Source: JBBKXJ01 sp037969395 (lineage in GTDB: Bacteria > Pseudomonadota > Gammaproteobacteria > Pseudomonadales > JAUIET01). From it: 15,233 bases of DNA. The position numbers and the translations under genes were made by a program. The stretch lies in NCBI GenBank assembly GCA_037969395.1, contig JBBKXJ010000283.1:1-15233 (forward strand), read 5' to 3'. The notes below the pieces were generated by a model that ran no database searches, was not told the DNA's origin, and saw only the letters and a program-made list of their open reading frames with translations. Position 1 is the stretch's first letter. Each line of letters opens with the position of its first letter. Positions 1 through 7,520 of this stretch are shown here, piece by piece.

Positions 1-3
1 TGA

Positions 4-70
4 GTCAGCTTTTTGCGTCGATTGAGGTGAATAGTGGTTCTATTTGCCGAAATCGACGCGGAAAGATGGC
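4..70 (+). other. Long imperfect hairpin element (possible structured RNA or palindromic repeat)
   Basis: Bases 4-34 pair with 40-70 around the 5-base loop TGGTT (35-39). The core is GCGTCGATT (15-23) with AATCGACGC (51-59), perfect over 9 bp. Next comes a tandem G-A/A-G internal loop (24-25 against 49-50), then GGTGAATAG (26-34) with CTATTTGCC (40-48). Outward, CTTTTT (9-14) pairs with GGAAAG (60-65), and bases 4-7 pair with 67-70 beyond one G-A mismatch. Five pairs are G-U when read as plus-strand RNA; on the minus strand they become A-C mismatches, so the plus strand is the better-folding one. The element lies downstream of the kinase stop codon. No T-run follows the hairpin on either strand, so it is not a standard terminator. 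Whether it is an RNA, a mobile palindrome or a protein site cannot be told from one copy. Confidence 0.55.
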
Positions 71-126
71 CAAAATATCGCGGCCGCAGTAGATCAGTCT
101 ATTCTCGGACAGCCTCCTAGCGCTGC

Positions 127-2712
127 TTACTCAGCATCATCGCCTATATCCAGGCGCGGTAAACTGACCATAAACTCCGAGCCTCGGCCCGGTGCGCTGT
201 TGACTTTCACTGTGCCATTGTGCCGCTGCAGCGTCACAGCAACAAAACGTAACCCCAGCCCCGCACCTTTTTGCGAGCGTGAATCGAGTGATGAGCCACG
301 CCGAAACTGCTCGAACAAAATGGGAATGTCGTCCGCTGGAATACCAATACCGTAATCGATGACGTACAGCACCACTTTTTTGTTCTCGACTGCAAGTCGG
401 GCCTGTACTACATCATGGTCGCGCGAGTACTTAATCGCATTGTCGAGCAGATTAATCAGCATACGCTCTAGCAACTCGGCATTGCCCCATACCCATGCCG
501 ACTGCTTGCAGTGCTCACTGCGTAAGCTGATTTTTTTGCTGGCGGCCAGCTCGAACACATGCTCGCAGGCGTTGTCGAGAATGGCTTGCATATCACACTC
601 GTAGAGATTTGCTTCACCGCTCTCGGCGCGTGCCAACTGTAAAAAGCCTTCGGTATAAGACAGGGCGCGCTCGGTATAATCCTGAATTGGCTTCAGCGCT
701 GCGGGGTTTTCGGTTTGAGCAATCAGCGCCAAAATAGACACTAGTGGCGAGCGCAGGTCGTGCGATACGAAGTTCAAGGTTTCGGCTCGCGCGCGCTCCA
801 ATTCCTTAAGCTCTGACACATCGGTAAAGGTAAAAATCACCACCACGTCGGCCGACGTATCCAACTCGAACTTTTTGCCCTGCACCAGCACCGAGTAGTC
901 GGCTTTGGTTAACGCTTCGAACTGAGTGTCTATGCCGCGCAGGAACAGTTCCTGCAGCGCTTCATTCCAAATCTCGCTGCCGCTGCGCATGCTTTGGTTG
1001 AGCAGGTCGGTAAAGCTGGTGCTGAGGTAAGCCTCTTCGCTAACCCCCAGCAAACGCCGCGCCTGATCGTTGATCAAAATCACCCGACCCGACAAAGACG
1101 ATACCACCACGCCGTCCTGCAAATTTGACAGGCAGCTGTAAATAAAATTGCGTAGCTGTCTGCCAGCAGCGCTACTGCTTTTTATCCGTTCAATATATTC
1201 GGTAACGATATCCTGGTGCCTGAGTTCTGCCTCGTCGCCGACAGATTGCCAGGGTTGCACCAGGTCGTTCAAAAATGCGTCGCGGTCGTTGCCTGCAGCA
1301 CTGCCATCAGATCGCCACTCGATGGCGATATTGCTAAACTCGCCGTTGTCGTTGAGCAGAAACGTTGACTTGTTGCCATTGTGTTGCCACTGTTCCCCGC
1401 TTACTGGAGGTAATGACTCTTCTACTCGCTCAATGCGCCACGCCTTGATTGGCAACCATTGCGTCAATAAACGCAGGCCACTGTTTAGCTGAGTCAAATG
1501 CGGCCGCTTATTGAGAAAGCCTGGCTCTTTCTCAAGACTGACCAGTTCGCTGCCAAGATATTGCATCGACTGCCCCAGGCGTCGCCACGACCATAGCGGA
1601 TAAGCGAGGCAGAGCACAACGAAACTAGCGGCTGGCGCCATCCAAAGCGAGTCAAAAAGTAGCAGCAGAAAGCTCAACAACGGCACGACCAAAATAGCAA
1701 TAATGGCGGCCATGCTGGAGTGGCGCGGTTGCAGCACGGTGATGAATAGCACGCCAATAAAAGTGAGCAAGCCGGTGGCAACGGCGTTCTGCCAAGCTGA
1801 GAGGGGTCTAATTAACGTGCCTGAACGCAACGCGTGGAAGATATTGGCATGTACTTCTACGCCCTGCATATGCGCGTTCGGTTGAAACGGCCCTGCAGCC
1901 GCCGACACTGGCGTTGCGAAGGAGTCTGACAGCCCTGCTGCCTTGATACCCAGGAACACGATTTTGTCCCGCAGCAGCTCAGTAGGAACATTGCCGTTGA
2001 TTAGCTGGGCAAAAGATATCGTGTCAAATCCGCCCGGCTCGACGCTATAGCGAATGCGGTTCAAATAATCGCGGGCAATGGTCATTGGTGCATTGCCTGC
2101 TGTTGTTTCCTGTGTACCAGGCAGCTCAAGCAGCGGCTTGGCATACACGGCGTTGTACAATGCCACACTTAAATGCGCCCAGTGAGCATTGCCCACTCCT
2201 TCTTTTAAAAACACCGAGCGACAAATGCCGTCGGCGTCGAGAGCTACATGCACATGGCCCAGGCCGGCGGCGACATCGATCAATTCGCGATAAGGCTGTG
2301 CTTCGAGGGGCTGGCCGCCGGCTTTTAATTCGCCGATAAACACGGGTAATACAGTGTTGCCATTGCGGCCTATGGCATCGACCAGGGCGGCGTCTTCCGC
2401 CGGGTTTGCCTTATCATCCTCCGTGAAGAGAATATCCACCGCTATGGCTTTGACGTTTGCCCGGGTTAATATGTCGATCGCCTGCGCATGTATGCCACGC
2501 CGCCAGGGCCATATGCCCAGCTCAATCAGACTGGCTTCATCGATAGCGACAATAACGATATCGTCGGGCGTTTCCTGCGCCTGCAGTTTTTGAATGGTGT
2601 CGTAAAATACGTTGTTGAGGCCCAGCGGTCTGTCGAAGTAACCGAGCATGGCAGCCAGTAGTGTCAGCAATACGCTGACGCCTACGGCCTCGCGGCTCGG
2701 TAGGGTAAACAT
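127..2712 (-). CDS. CHASE2-domain sensor histidine kinase with PAS domain
   Basis: This is an inner-membrane sensor kinase of 861 residues that should phosphorylate a response regulator in answer to a periplasmic signal. An N-terminal membrane segment (about 10-26) leads to a periplasmic CHASE2 domain (about 35-305, with FYDTIQKL and VAIDEASL near its start). Three closely spaced membrane segments follow (about 311-328, 334-354, 357-375), as is usual for CHASE2 proteins. Residues about 380-515 are a cytoplasmic linker I do not recognise. A PAS domain lies at about 523-637. The HisKA phospho-acceptor is H651 in SHDLRSP. The ATPase domain has the N box (NLLDNAIKYS, 754-763), G1 (DYGIGI, 786-791) and G2 (GAGLGL, 816-821), so it looks active. 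The response regulator upstream on the same strand is the likely partner. The ligand is unknown. An in-frame stop lies six codons before the ATG, which limits the start. The Shine-Dalgarno match is poor. Confidence 0.93.
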   Translation of the reverse strand: MFTLPSREAVGVSVLLTLLAAMLGYFDRPLGLNNVFYDTIQKLQAQETPDDIVIVAIDEASLIELGIWPWRRGIHAQAIDILTRANVKAIAVDILFTEDDKANPAEDAALVDAIGRNGNTVLPVFIGELKAGGQPLEAQPYRELIDVAAGLGHVHVALDADGICRSVFLKEGVGNAHWAHLSVALYNAVYAKPLLELPGTQETTAGNAPMTIARDYLNRIRYSVEPGGFDTISFAQLINGNVPTELLRDKIVFLGIKAAGLSDSFATPVSAAAGPFQPNAHMQGVEVHANIFHALRSGTLIRPLSAWQNAVATGLLTFIGVLFITVLQPRHSSMAAIIAILVVPLLSFLLLLFDSLWMAPAASFVVLCLAYPLWSWRRLGQSMQYLGSELVSLEKEPGFLNKRPHLTQLNSGLRLLTQWLPIKAWRIERVEESLPPVSGEQWQHNGNKSTFLLNDNGEFSNIAIEWRSDGSAAGNDRDAFLNDLVQPWQSVGDEAELRHQDIVTEYIERIKSSSAAGRQLRNFIYSCLSNLQDGVVVSSLSGRVILINDQARRLLGVSEEAYLSTSFTDLLNQSMRSGSEIWNEALQELFLRGIDTQFEALTKADYSVLVQGKKFELDTSADVVVIFTFTDVSELKELERARAETLNFVSHDLRSPLVSILALIAQTENPAALKPIQDYTERALSYTEGFLQLARAESGEANLYECDMQAILDNACEHVFELAASKKISLRSEHCKQSAWVWGNAELLERMLINLLDNAIKYSRDHDVVQARLAVENKKVVLYVIDYGIGIPADDIPILFEQFRRGSSLDSRSQKGAGLGLRFVAVTLQRHNGTVKVNSAPGRGSEFMVSLPRLDIGDDAE

Positions 2713-2738
2713 CAGCCGCGCCGTTGCTCAGCCGGGGC

Positions 2739-2770
2739 TGCGATGTTTATTAGTCTCATCGCAAACATCG
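2739..2770 (-). promoter_or_regulatory. Competing inverted repeats in the leader of the kinase gene
   Basis: Two overlapping inverted repeats lie 27-58 bases upstream of the kinase ATG. CGATGTTT (2741-2748) pairs with AAACATCG (2763-2770) over 8 bp with a 14-base loop. TGCGATG (2739-2745) pairs with CATCGCA (2757-2763) over 7 bp with an 11-base loop. They share bases and cannot form together. The kinase start has no clear Shine-Dalgarno sequence, so a structure here could affect its translation. This is inference. The rest of the 285-nt gap holds only a 65-codon TTG-started frame that I do not believe. Confidence 0.3.
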
Positions 2771-2951
2771 TGTTGGGTTCACGCCCGCAGCAGCAAGCAG
2801 CAAAATTTGCACAATAAATAACCGAGCATAAGAGCGTACCCAATCCTTCGCCGCTGTTGTTTTATGCTGTCCTTTTATAGAACGCGCAACGCTATCGTGT
2901 GGGAGGGCTTGAGTGTGTCGATATTGCCGCCGTGAAGCAAGTGCTAACGCC

Positions 2952-2968
2952 AAAAAGCAGACGTGCTT
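2952..2968 (-). terminator. Weak candidate terminator after the response regulator
   Basis: Read on the minus strand, AAGCA pairs with TGCTT around the loop CGTC, and the second arm runs on into TTT. It lies about 30 bases after the response-regulator stop. The stem is only 5 bp and A/T-rich, so it could at most reduce read-through into the kinase gene. Confidence 0.2.
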
Positions 2969-2997
2969 CGCATTTTTGCGCGCACGCAGGGAGGGGA

Positions 2998-3696
2998 CTA
3001 ACTCATCGCCGGCTCGCGCACTTTTTCAAGCCGGTAACCGTATTGATAGATAGTCTTTATTCTGTAGCCCATGTCAGGGTTGATTTCCAGCTTGCGACGA
3101 ATGCGACTCATGTGTACGTCCACCGTACGAGTGTTAACCGTCTCACTGATGCCCCAAATAGTTTTCAGCAGCTGCTCGCGCGACACCAGTTCGCCTTCGT
3201 GCTCAAGCATATATTTCGTTAGCTGAAAATCTTTGGCAGTGAGCTTGACGGCCTCGCCATTCAGAGTCACCACTTCATCATGCTTATGCAGTTCTATCGG
3301 GCCCAGTTTGATTGAACTCTGTTCGCGCATTAGGTTCTTTCGTCTACCAAGTGAAATCAGCCGCGCCAGCAGTTCCTGTTTGCGCAGCGGTTTGACCAGA
3401 TAATCGTCGGCACCAGCGCGCAATACTTTGGCGACGTCGCTTTCGGCGTCGTGTTGGGTGGTAAATAAAATCAGTCCGTTCCAATCCAGCGGCCCGCGCA
3501 AATGCGCCAGCACGTCGACACCCGAGAGGTCGGGCACCTCCCAGTCAAGAATGGCGAGGTCGTAAGACTGCATTTTCATTAAATGCAAAAAATCGCGTGC
3601 CGTAGCGCCGTGATCAATGTCATATCCAGCCTCTTGCAACCAGCTCTTGAGAAGTTCCGCTTGAGGTAAATCGTCTTCCAGAAGACAAATACGCAT
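2998..3696 (-). CDS. OmpR/PhoB-family two-component response regulator
   Basis: This 232-residue protein is a DNA-binding response regulator of normal family length. The receiver domain (about 1-115) has the acidic pocket E7, D8, D9, the phospho-acceptor D51 in ILDWEVPD, T79/T80 at the switch position and K102 in LVKPL. A winged-helix domain covers about 128-226, with the conserved LTAKDFQL, SREQLL, VDVHMSRIRRKL and YQYGYRL blocks. The ATG has a good Shine-Dalgarno sequence, AGGGAG, 6 bases upstream. It is encoded 285 nt upstream of the CHASE2 kinase on the same strand and is almost surely its partner. CHASE2 kinases and OmpR-type regulators often neighbour each other, sometimes with a FecR-domain protein; none is visible here, though one could lie left of the window. 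Target genes are unknown. Confidence 0.93.
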   Translation of the reverse strand: MRICLLEDDLPQAELLKSWLQEAGYDIDHGATARDFLHLMKMQSYDLAILDWEVPDLSGVDVLAHLRGPLDWNGLILFTTQHDAESDVAKVLRAGADDYLVKPLRKQELLARLISLGRRKNLMREQSSIKLGPIELHKHDEVVTLNGEAVKLTAKDFQLTKYMLEHEGELVSREQLLKTIWGISETVNTRTVDVHMSRIRRKLEINPDMGYRIKTIYQYGYRLEKVREPAMS

Positions 3697-3757
3697 GTCT
3701 GGCTCCCTATTTAATTCTGTCTTGTTCGAATTGTGTTTTTTTACACTTCCTAGCGCT

Positions 3758-3786
3758 TGTATAAAACCTTAATCCGACAATTGCAA
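3758..3786 (-). promoter_or_regulatory. Putative sigma70 promoter of the response-regulator/kinase genes
   Basis: On the minus strand a -35 TTGCAA (3786-3781) and a -10 TATACA (3763-3758) are separated by exactly 17 bases. Each matches consensus at 4 of 6 positions. The -10 is about 60 bases upstream of the ATG at 3696, giving a short leader. The -35 overlaps the palindrome at 3782-3805. Confidence 0.45.
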
Positions 3787-3805
3787 CCGCAGAAATGCGG
3801 TTGCA
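3782..3805. promoter_or_regulatory. Perfect 10-bp inverted repeat over the -35 region (possible operator)
   Basis: TGCAACCGCA (3782-3791) and TGCGGTTGCA (3796-3805) are exact inverted repeats with a 4-base spacer, GAAA on the plus strand. The left arm includes most of the proposed -35 element. There is no T-run on either side, so a terminator is unlikely. The position suits an operator for a dimeric regulator, perhaps including autoregulation. OmpR-family proteins more usually bind direct repeats, so the binder could be another protein. This is inference. Confidence 0.4.
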
Positions 3806-4139
3806 TGACGCAGTTAACACGCATAGGGAAAAAATTAAATTCTGACGCCGCTTGGGCAATCCACTGCAGTACGGAGTGGCATCATCGACGCTGATTTTAC
3901 TCGTCGCAGCGACATTAGCCCGTCAACAATTGTAAACTTACAGCCCGAAGGCAACTGATCAGCATAATTGCGGAGATTTTGTTCATGCCGTTGTCGCGTA
4001 TCGTCGTGCTCAAGCACGCTGGTCTGCTGCGCACACACCATTTGATGGTTAAATGGCTGCGTTGCAACTATTGTGACTGCGTTGCTGTACCTGATTGCCA
4101 TTGCTGCCGTGACCACTAACAGGAAGCTTGAAAAATATA
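3806..4139. other. Intergenic stretch between divergent regulator and acyltransferase genes
   Basis: This is about 330 bases without a convincing gene. It holds a short inverted repeat, CGTGCT (4005-4010) with AGCACG (4013-4018). It also holds a 44-codon plus-strand frame at 3985-4119 with a GGAG nine bases upstream and a cluster of five cysteines near its end, and an opposite-strand 93-codon GTG frame at 3835-4116. The last has no ribosome binding site and no recognisable pattern. The promoter of the acyltransferase operon should lie here, but I see no clear one. Confidence 0.4.
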
Positions 4140-5306
4140 ATGTTTAATGATATCCGACCTTACAACGATGCCGAGGTAAAACCTGTGTTGCAGCGCTTGC
4201 TGCATGACAAGGAGCTACTCACCGCAATCCGCGAGCTCAAGTTTCCACGCTGGCCGGCGTGGTTGGACCCTGTCGTGCACCCGCTGTTGCGCGCTTATCT
4301 CGGGGCGCAGACCAAACATGTTGATTCGGTCTACGACTTTCAAATTGTGGTGAAGAAATATCTACAGCGCGCTATAGAAGAAAGCACCACCGATTTCACC
4401 CACTCAGGCATAGACGCCTTGCCGCGCGACAAGGCCTGCCTGTTTATAAGCAATCATCGCGACATCGCGATGGATTCCGCGTTTGTTAATTATGCACTGC
4501 ACAGCAAAGGCCTGGACACGGTGCGCATAGCGATCGGCGATAACCTGTTGACCAAGCCCTTCGCCTCCGACCTGATGCGTCTGAACAAGAGTTTTATTGT
4601 GCAGCGTTCGGCCAAGGGACCGCGGCAGATCCTCGCTGCCTACAAAAAGCTGTCAGCTTATATTCGCCAATCAATAGAGCAAGACAAGCAACCTATCTGG
4701 ATCGCGCAGCGTGAAGGCAGAGCGAAAGACGGCAACGACGCCACCGAGCCTGCCATCATTAAAATGCTAAGCATGAGTTTGACGAAGGGCGAGCGCAGCC
4801 TCTCCGAACATATCGCGGCACTTAACATTGTGCCGGTGGCTATCTCCTACGAATACGACCCTTGTGATTTAATGAAAGCTCGCGAGTTGCATGCAGTGGC
4901 TCACGCTGGCGAGTACGCCAAAGCCGAGCATGAGGATATCTCCAGCATTGCAGCCGGTATCGCCGGTAACAAGGGCCACGTGCACGTGGCATTCGGCACA
5001 CCACTGCGAGGCGAATTTGCCGACGCTGACGCCGTGGCGGCTGCACTCGATCAGCAAATACTGACAAACTATGTGCTATTCCCCAGCAACTGCATCGCCT
5101 GGCAGCAACTGCACGAAAGCGCGCCCAAGGTGCTGTGCGGTACGGCGCAGCAGCCGTTCGATTCACAAAAATTTGCAGCGGAGGCTGAGCTCTTTAAACA
5201 ACGTTTACGCGCCTATCCGGACGAGCAGCAAGCGCTGGTGTTACAGATGTATGCACGGCCGGTGACGAATAAGCTTAGCCTGACCGCCAGCGCCGATGCT
5301 GCCTGA
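4140..5306 (+). CDS. Glycerolipid (1-acylglycerol-3-phosphate-type) acyltransferase
   Basis: The protein has 388 residues when started at the ATG at 4140. A TTG at 4128 is in frame, but AGGAAG (4121-4126) sits one base before it; that site is 13 bases from the ATG, a long but more credible spacing. The acyltransferase fold is shown by SNHRDIAMD (104-112), the catalytic histidine block with H106, and by WIAQREGRAKDG (187-198), equivalent to the substrate-binding EGTR block of PlsC-like enzymes. GDNLLTKPF (133-141) and VPVAISYEYDP are further family blocks. It should transfer an acyl chain to a lysophosphatidate or similar glycerolipid at the membrane, though no clear membrane span is seen. The His-to-Asp spacing is HX5D, not the textbook HX4D. 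The exact substrate is not known. A dinG-type gene follows after 45 bases, probably in one transcript. Confidence 0.85.
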   Translation: MFNDIRPYNDAEVKPVLQRLLHDKELLTAIRELKFPRWPAWLDPVVHPLLRAYLGAQTKHVDSVYDFQIVVKKYLQRAIEESTTDFTHSGIDALPRDKACLFISNHRDIAMDSAFVNYALHSKGLDTVRIAIGDNLLTKPFASDLMRLNKSFIVQRSAKGPRQILAAYKKLSAYIRQSIEQDKQPIWIAQREGRAKDGNDATEPAIIKMLSMSLTKGERSLSEHIAALNIVPVAISYEYDPCDLMKARELHAVAHAGEYAKAEHEDISSIAAGIAGNKGHVHVAFGTPLRGEFADADAVAAALDQQILTNYVLFPSNCIAWQQLHESAPKVLCGTAQQPFDSQKFAAEAELFKQRLRAYPDEQQALVLQMYARPVTNKLSLTASADAA

Positions 5307-5351
5307 ATGTTAGCCGTTAAAGTAACGTGTATTAATGAAGCTGCCTGTTAA

Positions 5352-7520
5352 ATGTTATCCGACGAGTTAAAGCGCAGCATCCAATCCGCGTACAGCAACT
5401 GGCTTGCCAGCCACGGTTTCAAGGCGCGCTACGGTCAGCGGCAGATGATTGCCGACATAGCTAACAGCCTCGCGCAGGCTGCCAGCGATGAACACGATCC
5501 GCAACGGCTGTGCGTGGTAGAAGCGGGCACCGGCATTGGCAAAACCGTTGCCTATATTCTTGCTGCTATCCCGGTCGCGCGCGCATTGAACAAAAAACTG
5601 GTGATCGCGACCGCGACGGTAGCACTGCAGGAACAGCTTGTGCATAAAGACCTGCCGGACCTTATTAAACACAGCGGACTGGAGTTTAGTTTTTCGCTTG
5701 CCAAGGGCCGCGGTCGCTATTTATGTTTATCCAAACTGGATGGCGTGCTCAAGGGCGGGCAGCAGCAGAGCGAGTTTTTTGCGTCTGATTTTGATGGGAG
5801 GTCAGACGGAGGCGCTGGTCAAAACCATCCGCCCGCTATACAGCTGTATGAGAGCATGCTGCAAACATTTCTGCGCGGTGACTGGAATGGCGATCGCGAT
5901 AACTGGCCCGAACCAATGGACGATAGAGACTGGCGGGTGCTCACCTCGGATCGTTCGCAGTGTCATAACCGCCGCTGCACTTTCGTTAGTGAATGCTGTT
6001 TCTTCCAGGCGCGCGATAACATGGACGAAACCGACTGCGTAGTCACCAATCACGACTTAGTGCTCGCCGATTTGGCGCTGGGTGGTGGCGCGATTCTGCC
6101 AGCACCGCAGGACTGCATCTATATCTTCGACGAAGCGCATCATTTGAGTCATAAGGCGGTGCAGCATTTCTCTTCAAGCGTCAGAGTAAACGCTACACAG
6201 AAATGGCTGCAGCAGCAGGCGAAGGCGCTGGAGCATCTGCAGGAGCATTGGCCCAATGCAAAAAAAGCCAAACGTCAGCTGGACGATGTAGTTGCCATCA
6301 GTAATCAACTGCAGCCGCTGTTGCGCGAACTACCCGAACAGTTAGATGGCTATTTTGCCGGTCACAATCATCAGCAGCGGCGCGGCGATAATCGACCGCT
6401 AACCCACCGCTTCGCTGCCCACGAGTTGCCGCCGGAGCTAAGTAGTGTCAGTGCGCAATTACAGCAGCAGTTCAAAACACTGGCAACGCAGCTGCAGGTG
6501 TTAACCGACATAATCGAAAAAGACATGGAGAACGCCGACGATGAAGCCAGTCGGCGGCAGTTGGAAGAGTGGTATCCAACGCTGGGAGCGGGAGTTAATC
6601 GCGCTGCCGCGCACGAGCAGCTGTTTCATTACTATGCTACTGCCGACCAGGAAACCACACCACGCGCCTGGTGGTTAACCAGGTCGCAGTTTGATTCCAG
6701 CATCGACTTTGGTCTGCACTGCGCGCCTTTGCTGGCCGCCAGCTACTTGCAGGAAATGCTGTGGTCGCAGTGCTATGCCGCGGTGCTGACCTCGGCGACG
6801 CTGACCGCGCTGGGCAAGTTCGACCAACTGGTGATGCGCTCCGGCATTGCGGCCGACAGTCATTTTCGCGCCATACCCAGCCCCTTTAATTATGCTGCGA
6901 ACGCCACCTTCGAGGTGCCGGCACTGGCCTGCAACCCCACCGACGTGCAGACTCACAGCGAGGCCATCGCCAGTTACCTTCACCTAAACCTGAATAATGA
7001 GAAATCTACCGGCGGCGTGCTGGTGCTGTTTTCATCGCGTAAACAAATGCGCACCGTTTATGAGCTGCTGCGTGCCGAGCTGAGCGACAATGTGTTGCTG
7101 CAAGACGATTACAGTAAGCAGGTCTTGCTTGACAAACACCGGCGGCGCATTGACGCCAATGAGCCTAGCGTTATCTTTGGGCTGGCGAGTTTCGCCGAAG
7201 GTATAGATCTACGCGGTGCGTATTGCACCCATGTGGTAATAGCTAAAATTCCGTTCGCGGTTCCGGATGACCCGGTAGAAGAAGCACTGGCAGAGTGGAT
7301 AGAAGCCCAGGGCCGCAACGCCTTTATTGAAATCAGCGTACCCGATGCGGCATTGCGGCTGGTGCAGGCCTGCGGTCGCCTGATACGCGCCGAAACTGAT
7401 CGCGGCACGGTTACGCTGTTAGACAGCCGCATTATTCAAAAACGCTATGGGCGTGACCTGCTTGCATCGCTGCCGCCATTTAAGCAAAATATTCATCAAT
7501 CCATCGGCCGTGTGCGATGA
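5352..7520 (+). CDS. dinG: ATP-dependent DNA helicase DinG (iron-sulfur, XPD-like)
   Basis: This 722-residue superfamily 2 helicase is close to E. coli DinG in length. DinG moves 5'-3' on DNA and removes R-loops and other structures that block replication. The Walker A motif is EAGTGIGKT (57-65), and the DEAH box is DEAH (260-263). Four cysteines that should hold a 4Fe-4S cluster are C125, C204, C209 and C215. A C-terminal helicase domain carries LVLFSSRKQM, FGLASFAEGIDL and the motif VI block QACGRLIR (672-679). All catalytic motifs are present. The first ATG is used; its Shine-Dalgarno is weak. The stop overlaps the ATG of the YqcC gene by four bases (ATGA), so the two are translationally coupled. 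No LexA box was recognised upstream, so SOS control is not supported by the sequence. Confidence 0.93.
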   Translation: MLSDELKRSIQSAYSNWLASHGFKARYGQRQMIADIANSLAQAASDEHDPQRLCVVEAGTGIGKTVAYILAAIPVARALNKKLVIATATVALQEQLVHKDLPDLIKHSGLEFSFSLAKGRGRYLCLSKLDGVLKGGQQQSEFFASDFDGRSDGGAGQNHPPAIQLYESMLQTFLRGDWNGDRDNWPEPMDDRDWRVLTSDRSQCHNRRCTFVSECCFFQARDNMDETDCVVTNHDLVLADLALGGGAILPAPQDCIYIFDEAHHLSHKAVQHFSSSVRVNATQKWLQQQAKALEHLQEHWPNAKKAKRQLDDVVAISNQLQPLLRELPEQLDGYFAGHNHQQRRGDNRPLTHRFAAHELPPELSSVSAQLQQQFKTLATQLQVLTDIIEKDMENADDEASRRQLEEWYPTLGAGVNRAAAHEQLFHYYATADQETTPRAWWLTRSQFDSSIDFGLHCAPLLAASYLQEMLWSQCYAAVLTSATLTALGKFDQLVMRSGIAADSHFRAIPSPFNYAANATFEVPALACNPTDVQTHSEAIASYLHLNLNNEKSTGGVLVLFSSRKQMRTVYELLRAELSDNVLLQDDYSKQVLLDKHRRRIDANEPSVIFGLASFAEGIDLRGAYCTHVVIAKIPFAVPDDPVEEALAEWIEAQGRNAFIEISVPDAALRLVQACGRLIRAETDRGTVTLLDSRIIQKRYGRDLLASLPPFKQNIHQSIGRVR

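Noticed and set aside
4..70. Hairpin as an integron attC site
   Set aside because: The conserved GTTRRRY and RYYYAAC boxes are missing and no integrase or cassette gene is present.
44..355. 103-codon plus-strand frame at the left end
   Set aside because: Most of it is the reverse strand of the kinase C terminus, whose G1 and G2 boxes are clear; the plus-strand product has no family pattern.
2756..2953. 65-codon minus-strand frame between regulator and kinase
   Set aside because: It begins at TTG without a Shine-Dalgarno, shows no family pattern, and its hydrophobic stretch is too short and late to be a convincing signal.
3835..4116. 93-codon minus-strand frame starting with GTG, in the gap before the acyltransferase gene
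   Set aside because: There is no ribosome binding site, no recognisable domain or signal peptide, and odd composition; nothing separates it from a chance open frame.
4840..5166. Long minus-strand frames inside the acyltransferase and dinG genes
   Set aside because: They are antisense to strongly supported coding sequence and have arginine- and cysteine-rich translations typical of shadow frames.
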